Source: Hofstenia miamia (Eukaryota; Xenacoelomorpha; Acoela). From it: DNA of 64,000 bases. Shown here one piece after another: positions 23,101 to 32,800 of the stretch. The position numbers and the translations under genes were made by a program. The first letter of the stretch is position 1. Every line of letters starts with the position of its first letter. Where the stretch lies: NCBI GenBank assembly GCA_004352715.1, contig SCFE01000053.1, forward strand, positions 58,923 through 122,922, read 5' to 3'. The notes beneath the pieces are model-generated. The model saw nothing but the letters and a program-made list of their open reading frames with translations, had not been told where the DNA came from and made no database searches.

Positions 23101-24061
23101 TCTAAAAGTTTGTCATAAATAACAAAAACGGAATTTTTAATCTATACTACTTCAAATTTCAATTTAAAATTGAACATATGTTTTCCAGTAAAAGGGGCGA
23201 TTATATCGAACTAAATGAAATTAACCTCGACAATGTGTTTGGTAGTTGCAAAAGAATGAATGAATTTCTCAATGTTTGGAACTGTATAATCAGAAGTGAA
23301 TGGAACAACACGCCCGCGAGTAATGAGCGCAAGATGTGGAAGCCTAGAAACCCCCAATTGCCAAACCAAGCCTCGTTCCAAATCAACGTCACACGTAACA
23401 AAGGAAATTCCTAAAAAAACAGTAATCAGAAGCAAAAACCTGCGATGAATAGAGTACAAAAATTGTAATATTGAAAATAACAATAAGAATTATATTTTTA
23501 AACCTGCACTACGTTTTGCAATTACAGCAGAAAAATACAGTATTTATTGCGAAAATATTGCGAATTCTCTAACGAGCGTTTAATCTCAATGTGAAAGAGA
23601 GCCAGTGTGAAACAAATACTGAAACCACAGTACTGCCTAAATTTTTCGTTGTCCCAAATACTAAAATAAGCGCAATGTAACTCCAGTATTAAGCAAAATC
23701 CCCTACTGCGTAAAGAATGTTGTGGCAAAACGAGATTACTTGAGTTCCACTGTATGTGTAAAGTGTAATGTAAAAAATATGTAAGTTGAAATTGAAAGGC
23801 TGAATCATAGATCTAAGCATGCAGGGCTTAGTACACAATGAAGTTAATGACAAATAGCATATCTTCACTAAGCCTAATCGAAGACTGCGATAGTAAATGA
23901 AATTAAAATTCGTATGGAGAATTCTACCTTAGAGTTTAAACCTAGTTCGCCTATTCTAGAGAGTTTACTGAAATATAAGAATTGCCAAAAGTCGAGCAAG
24001 TTTATCTAAATCTTATGGGTGCTAAAAGTTTGAGTCATTCGCAAGAACAATTTAGTGAAGA

Positions 24062-24093
<32 letters not shown>

Positions 24094-24194
24094 NNNNNNN
24101 NNNNNNNNNNNNNNNNNNNNNNNNNNNNNNNNNNNNNNNNNNNNNNNNNNNNNNNNNNNNNNNNNNNNNNNNNNNNNNNNNNNNNNNNNNNNNN

Positions 24195-24231
<37 letters not shown>

Positions 24232-26645
24232 ACCCTCGATGTACTATGGCAAAACCAAAAAATGCGTACATCCGGGGAGTTTGGTGAAAATTTCCATAGT
24301 ACATCGAGGGAGTTGGTTTTAATTTCCAATTACAAAGCCCAATCTCCGTACTAATTTAGATATGGCTTTAACACATATCACTGCTATTTACCACAATGAT
24401 TTTTTGTCTTCGACTTATATTTAAGAAAATGCCAAATTTACAATACCCCCCCCCCTCCATTGTACACAAAAATTATCATAACACCCACTTTGTGACCTGA
24501 TGAAGAATTCTTTTCTCAAATTGACATGAGTAATTAGAAAGCTTGAATAACGATGATACGACAGTCCAGGTTATTTTCATATATTACTTCAAATTACCAA
24601 ATCGATAAACAAGTTTATGCACTTTAATTATATCCAATATCATTATAAAACAAATATGTACTGTCAATACAATTACATTATAAAATAAAAAAATATTCAA
24701 ACAAATAAATCTTTGGGAATTAATTTTAAATATTTGCTGTAAATTTGTTACAAATTACTTTAAATATATAATATAATTGATTTCCCATGTTAGTATAAAT
24801 CTTTTCAATTATATTTAGGTAATAATAATAATAATAATTGGTTGATCGACGTAAAGAAATTATTAACAAACTGAAGATGATTGCACTGATTAAACGAAAT
24901 CATCAGAAAANCAGGCAAGACGAGTTGAGAACAGAATGAGGGAGGTCGTTAATGGCAACGAGGAAGAAAAGAACAGCAAACACTGAGCCTTGAGGGGCAC
25001 CACTAGTAACGGGGACAGGAGAAGAGATAGACGAGTTGATTTTGACACACTGGTGGCGATTGGTCAGGTAAGACTGGAACAGTTCGATGAAATCCACATC
25101 AAAACCAAATAAACGTAACTTGTCAAGCAGAATGGAATGAGCGAGGCGATCAAACGCTTTTGAGATGTCAAGAAAGATAATTTAGGTAATAACAAATGAA
25201 ACATTGGTTGATCGACGTAAAGAAATTATTAACAAACTGAAGATGATTGCACTGATTAAACGAAATCATCAGAAAAAACTAAAAAGATTAAGAACACAGA
25301 AGTTCAAGTACCAGAACAATCAAAATGTTGAAAGAAAAAAACTCCCAAATGAGGTTAAATCATTTGTTTATGATTGCTATCTTTCACTGCAATTAATGAA
25401 AGTTATTTATTGTGACACACATCGCAGTATATTTACAAACAGTTGCCGCCACAAAGTACCCGAATGCTCTGAATTTAAAGCATTTATTGGTCCTTTAAAC
25501 TTATCAATGCTGCCCAAATGGTTGAGAAGACAATTTACATCAAATATCCCTGCGCAATACTATCAGGCTGCAGAATCATATAAAAATTATTTGCTTAAAA
25601 AATTAAAGGCAAGGGGTGTTACAACCCATTCTACTAAAAATATTTTATGTTCAAGTATTAGAGTTTTTAGTAACTTATTTAAAGGAAACTCGTTGTTTTC
25701 GAAAGGAATTGCTGCCAGTGATACATGACCATAAAACTGAGAACAATTTAATGAATAGTTCATTTATGAAGCATTATGCTGAAATTAAAATTGGGGATGT
25801 AGCTCTAGAAAATATTAAGGAAGCACGAAATGGTTTTTCACGATCTGCTGCAAGAGAAAAACTCAAAAATAAGTAAAACAGATTTCAGGAAGTGCTGTCC
25901 GTTTTTGACATGAAATGTGTTTTGCAAATTGTGGAAGAATGTCTTAACAAACACGTAAATGAAACGGTTATCTTAAGCCATGAAATAGCTCGTTCGATGC
26001 TTTTTCCAGTAATACAGAGTCACCAAAATTATCGTCCAGCCCCACTTGTATCCCTTACATGGGATGAGATCAACACAAGTAAAAAAGTATCTCAATTGTT
26101 AAAACTTAACCTATGTAAAAGGGCTGCAGGATTCATGTATGAATAAATATGAACGAGAAATTTCTTTCGTTTTTGGCAACACCAATGGAAATATTTGCAC
26201 AACAATAACGTTGCAAATTAAAAAAATGATTTCAACCTATACCCAATTTCAATGCCACATCCATCAGAAAATTCTAGGAAAAAGAAGTAATGTTCAAATC
26301 CGAGGTTTCGGAAAATTTGAAAGAGGCCCACCTAACTTAGACTGGCCATAGCGGCAATACTTAAAATTAACAGTTTCAGATTTGATAAACTTTTATGGAG
26401 GGATACTTGAAGAAGTTGAAACTGTGCCAAGTCCTAAAAAACAAGACAGCAAAGAAAATCATAACTTTTTTCATATAATTGCATTTATTTTCAATGTTTG
26501 TTATTGGAATTTGTTAATTTGAAGCATTTTGATTTTGTTAAAATTTTAGTAGTACAAAAAGGGAGGTATACTTTTGAAGGTTCTAAAATGTACTTAGGGG
26601 GAGTTATAATTTTCGGGGCACAACCAGGGTGGTATAAATGCACAT

Positions 26646-26678
<33 letters not shown>

Positions 26679-26815
26679 NNNNNNNNNNNNNNNNNNNNNN
26701 NNNNNNNNNNNNNNNNNNNNNNNNNNNNNNNNNNNNNNNNNNNNNNNNNNNNNNNNNNNNNNNNNNNNNNNNNNNNNNNNNNNNNNNNNNNNNNNNNNNN
26801 NNNNNNNNNNNNNNN

Positions 26816-26849
<34 letters not shown>

Positions 26850-29800
26850 GAGACTCGTTTGAAAATAACTCCGTTGTGGGCTATCAAAATTTCCCAATAA
26901 TGACATTGAAACCTTTCAGGTAATAATGATTTTGTACACCTTCATTTTGCCCATGCTTAAAGCATCTGGGTTCCCCGACATCAGAAATTACTTAGTGTTC
27001 GAAAAGTGCTTCCAACATTAAAATTGGATCGATTTCATCTTTATTGCATTGTAGATGAGCTATGGATACCTTTCGATACTATTTTGCCTAATGCAAACAG
27101 CAAAGTTCAATTAGAAGAAATGAATGGATGCCTCAAGTTTCTCGACAGTTAATGAGAAATAGTATGAAAATGTTTTGCTGGTATTTATTACCATGAGATG
27201 TGTTCTATTAAGCCATTTTCATCAACTGAGGATCTATTGAGAAAGAGAACTATGTCAAGTTTAGTGAATTGAAATCACAGATGAAAAATGCAAGCCGCAT
27301 ACCTCAATTTTGACAATGAAAACTTTTGGATGAAAGCAGAGCTCAGAAAGCACGGTCTTTTATTTAACAGGCACTTGGAGGATGTGAGTGACTGATTTTA
27401 TGAAAGGCCTGAAGTAGACAAACTGTTTACTGTTTAATATTTCAGTCTAAAGTAATAAAAGTTGTAATATTTTCTTTTTCAATTTTACTTGACTATGGCA
27501 CAAATTTTGAAAAACCGAAAGTACTATCTTTCACTTGAAGTTTTATATTGCTTGCAATTCATTGAACATACTACATAATTTCTTATGTAAAAGGTAAAAA
27601 TGTGTCAGAAATCTCCAAAAAACTCCAGTTCTTTATTTGTCATTTGGAACAGAACCAAATTAACAATGAAGAATATTAACCATCATTAAATAAAAAAGAC
27701 CACATTTGATTTTTAGTTAAAGTCATACGGAACAAACGCAAAATGTTTTGCTAAACAATGATCAGAAAAACGCGTCAATAATAATAATAATAATAATAAT
27801 TAAGTTCGAATTTTGCGAATTGCAACAGACAATTTAAATAATTTGTTAGCACAAAAGGCAAAAGTGAAATAATAGTCAACATGATTAAAAATCTGAACAT
27901 TTATGACTCATTTTCATTGAAAACAAATATTATAATTATGATTAATCAAAATTTTATAGAATTCATTTCTACTGAAAACGGAATATTTTACCTTGCTTTG
28001 CTAAGTTTGATCTGACTGCATTAAACATTTTGCGCACACGATGACACATCATGCACCAATCTGAGTAAATGTACAGCACATACAAACGACGGTGACTCTC
28101 GGGAAGAACCTAAAATTCGTTAAGTGATTTGTTAAACAACAAAAACCAGGAAAGTTGAGATGAATGTCTCATTGAAATTCGACTTTTTCAAAGACCGAAG
28201 ATAGAAAAAGAGGCTTAATTTATCTTAAAGAAATACGAATGTTTGATTAGAATTTTTAAATCTAAGCGAGTGTAGAATTTGTGCAGAGAACTAAAACAAA
28301 ATGTACATCGAAATTACTTACTTTACTATTATAAATATGCCGGTTTATTAGAAATTCATCAGGATCAGAATCTTCGAAACCTGGAAATCCGCCTTCAAAA
28401 CGAAAGCCACCGCCTCCAAAATTGAATGGAAATCCCCCGAAAGGGCTTTGTTGCCGTCGTTGTGCACCTTGTTGTTCCTCTGTGACACCAAACTGGTCAT
28501 ATTTGCGTCTACGATCTTCATCCGATAGTAACTATAATGTTTGCGTGAGAAATGTATTGCATGCTATACGACCTAATATAACATGACGAGTATGCAGATA
28601 TACTGTCATTGTAACTACAGTAAATTCACTGCAACACATTTAATTTTGCACACAATTATCCCGAAATGCTAATATAATTTAGTTACAAGATGTTTTAAAG
28701 CGCATCATTCATATTCATAATTAATAGTTACCTCATAAGCTTTTGATATGTCTACAAATTTGGCTTCAGCTTCAGGACTTTTGTTTTTATCCGGATGCCT
28801 AAATATCAAAATATTCAGTGTATAAACGAAAAATTATTTTTGAATAAAAATGTTTTAAAAATTAATCGCATGGATAACACAACTATACCAAAAGGAGTGG
28901 TATTTTAAGGTTCTTTGTGAAAATCATCAGATAGCTTATGTGAATCATTAATCTAATTAAATTACGAATAGTTAAATTTTCGGTGGTACATTAAAGTACA
29001 CATCAAATTATAGCGTGGATTGAAAGCCACACAAATCAATAGTCAGCTGCTCGAAGCATATTTACCAAACACATCATCAAGAATTGACACCGCCTATTAA
29101 GTCAAGCGAAAATCAATTCAGAATTGCTAAGATCAAATTAATCGCTTGACATGAACAATGTGTTACAGTTGAATTTAAGTTGAGGCTTAACACTAGAAGC
29201 CCCATTTCGTCATTTTTGACGAAATCAGTTTTTTATCCTTTTGGTGTCTAATCGAATATACTGAGAGTTTTGACACTTCTTCTTATCGTTACCTAATATA
29301 CCACATTTGTTTCACCTACACTATGATAATCAATAGTGTTTTTCAGAAATAAAATAATCTATTGTACGCGGATTGTACAAGTAAGGTATAAACATGTAGG
29401 CCTACTGTACATGCACAATTAGGACTTTACCTAAGGCTTGCACTATTTAGTGCAAGAAACTCTGCGCGCGGTTCAAAAATTGCCTCAATTCGACTTTCGT
29501 CAGCGACGAAAGACGCAATGTTATTGTTTGATTGTAGTAGCTATATAGTTTTAGGAGCCTTGGAATGCAAATTTCTACCTCGTATAGCTAGGCCTATTGT
29601 CAAGACAATTCAAGGGAAATTTTGAATAGAACGAAAATTGTATTAGCTTGACTAGCTCTTTGCAAGTTCGCACGCGATATTGTCGGCTTTATCTTTATTT
29701 TTGTTGAAGCAATCATGAAAAGGGCGGCGGCAACGAAAGCCTTGACGGCTATTTGGAACATCGATCCAATTGATTCCGGCGATGAAAGTCCAGACGAAGT

Positions 29801-32800
29801 AAATGAAGACTACAACTCCGACACTGAGCAAACTCGTATTGATGATTCTACAAATGATACATGTAGCATTACTGATGATTCAAGTGNNNNNNNNNNNNNN
29901 NNNNNNNNNNNNNNNNNNNNNNNNNNNNNNNNNNNNNNNNNNNNNNNNNNNNNNNNNNNNNNNNNNNNNNNNNNNNNNNNNNNNNNNNNNNNNNNNNNNN
30001 NNNNNNNNNNNNNNNNNNNNNNNNNNNNNNNNNNNNNNNNNNNNNNNNNNNNNNNNNNNNNNNNNNNNNNNNNNNNNNNNNNNNNNNNNNNNNNNNNNNN
30101 NNNNNNNNNNNNNNNNNNNNNNNNNNNNNNNNNNNNNNNNNNNNNNNNNNNNNNNNNNNNNNNNNNNNNNNNNNNNNNNNNNNNNNNNNNNNNNNNNNNN
30201 NNNNNNNNNNNNNNNNNNNNNNNNNNNNNNNNNNNNNNNNNNNNNNNNNNNNNNNNNNNNNNNNNNNNNNNNNNNNNNNNNNNNNNNNNNNNNNNNNNNN
30301 NNNNNNNNNNNNNNNNNNNNNNNNNNNNNNNNNNNNNNNNNNNNNNNNNNNNNNNNTGAAAAGTTTGGCATACAACTTTTCCGCAATATTATGTGTAGAA
30401 ATCGTTACGAAAAAATTAAACGTTTTTTGCGATTTGATGAGAAGAGAACACGTTCTTTTCGAATCGATGAAGATCCTTTCAGTCATGTTCGAGAAATCTT
30501 TGATAAAATCGCCAAAAGTTGTCGCGAAAACTTTGTTCCCAACTTTTCTTTATGCATCGACGAACAGCTAGTTCCCATGAAAACCCGTTGTCGATTTGTT
30601 GTTTTCATGCCCAACAAACCCGATAAATTCGGATTTAAATTTTGGTTGGTAGTCGACAACTCCACCAAATATGTTTGGAACATTGTCCCTTATTTGGGAA
30701 AATGCGAAGCACCTGACCGAAATGCAGTCAAGAAGCTACTGTCTTCTTTGGAACGAAAATCCTACAATATAACTTGTGATAACTTCTTCAATGAGCGTGT
30801 CTCTTGCGAACTACCTCTCGTCCAAGCAGACCACTCTAGTTGGCACCATGCGCACAAATTCTCGTGGAATCTATCGAGTTGCACGAAACGTGCTTTTATT
30901 CCAGTCAAAGTGATGAGATCCTCGCCTTGAAACACCCAAAGTGTGACGAGTCGGGTAAGAGGAAACCATTTCCAATTCTTTTTACAATAAAAATAAATGC
31001 GGAGTCGATGCAGCTGATTTCATGCTGCGGCTTTACTCGACACACGCAACAAGTCGCCGCTGGCCTGTTACTATTTGGCACAATATGTTGGATGTGGCTC
31101 TCCTCAACTCGTGGATTGTTTTCAAGGAAAGCAAGGAATCTGAAATTCCGCGGAAAGTTTTCTTGCTAAACCTTGTTGAGCAACTGGCCTGTAAACAAGC
31201 TCGAGCTGTGACTCCATTGCAATTTCCACCACCGTGTCGCGATACCTCAACCAAACGAAAATGTGGTGTGATTATGTGTAAGAACCGCCGGTCTGTGAAA
31301 TGCCGATCGTGCGGAATTTTTCTTTGCGGTTCGCACTGTGACAATGCAATTGAAAAGTTTGCGACCAGAGCAAACTGCCTTTGAGTTCGCAAACTTTGTT
31401 GGTCTACAAACTCTTTCGTCCATAAATTGGTTTTACATGTTTATGCAATGCATGTACATGTTAATAAATTGCTTTTACATGCTCATGTGTATAAAACATT
31501 GTCAATTTCAAATAATACATATTGTTTTTATTATAAAGATGGTAAGAATGAGAATAGGATCAATTTTATTCTTTCTTATTAAATTTCGTCAAAAATGACG
31601 AAATGGGGCTTCGAGGTAGAAAAAAAGCCCGAGGCTTCTAGTGTTAATAAGTGGAAATAGCATTTTAAATATAAGCTTTTCAAACAATAGAGAGCTTAGG
31701 TAAGTAAGAAATTGGTCTGTATGCAGCAATATTTGAAAACTTATTGTTCTTGGATATAGGAGTTGTCCGCGTTTTCCATATTGAGGGGTATGTTCGCATT
31801 GTAGTAATCTGATTGAAGAGGTGGTGGATATGTGGCATTAAAGGCCAAAAAGTTTAATTATAAGTATGGAGGGCAAATTATCAGCAGTCTTTGTAGATGC
31901 TAGAGGGCAAGAAGCAAGCTTTTGAAAATTTGTTCAGCAAAAATAATTTGTCGAGATCAATGGAGTTACAGACTTCTTTGCTTAAAGCCAAAATTTTGGC
32001 ATGATTGTTCGTGAATTCACTATAATTATATTTAACCTTGTATAAACGCAAAGTAATTATTACGCAAAGGTTTTCAGAATCCTGTTAGATGAAGATAGAG
32101 TGAGACTTCATAGTTGAAACGTTTTGACATGCAGGTCGCTTGGTTCCTAGGTTCCTTTCTGAAAATTGGATCTTCTTCAGATCAAATTGTTTAGGGGTGA
32201 AGATTTCCTTCATGAGACTTTTATCACGATTTTCAACGTTTTCTTCTATCGGAACAAATCCATCGATTAAGTGCATTCTTGTCGCCCTCCGATGTATGTC
32301 ATCTACCCTCTATAGCAGTGTTTTAGTTTCTCCGCCCCATACAACGCATCCGTATGTTAGACGCGATAACAAAAGATTCGTGTACAGATAGGATAATTCT
32401 GATCAATTATATCCAAGGTGCTCAAGTCTGAGTAACAAAGATAATGTTCTTGCAGCTTCTGATACCGTATTTTTGATATGCAAATCAAATGAAAGATTTG
32501 AATCGAGGGTAATACCCCAATTGCAATAATATTTGTGGATTCACTCCGAAAGAAAAATCTCATCTCAGAAGACTTCTTAACATTTAGTTTTAAAAATCTC
32601 TCGGACAGATATGCTTCGAGGCTTCTGATTGATTCTGCTGCCTGGTCACCGTTATTCCCTGCTATTATTGGTGTTATGTAGTCAGCGAATAAACTCATGT
32701 GTGTTACGCTTTCATCAATGACACTATGCATTAGTAGTAACATTGAAGTAGAACAACAACAACAAAAAGGCTTAATTACCCTGTGTATATAGGGATTTTT

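Noticed and set aside
23178-23414. Plus-strand frame of 78 codons
   Set aside because: It is the antisense shadow of DNAJC16 exon 5.
24470-24540. CTGATGAAGAATTCTTTTCTCAAA, hammerhead-like start
   Set aside because: The GAAA box after stem II is absent.
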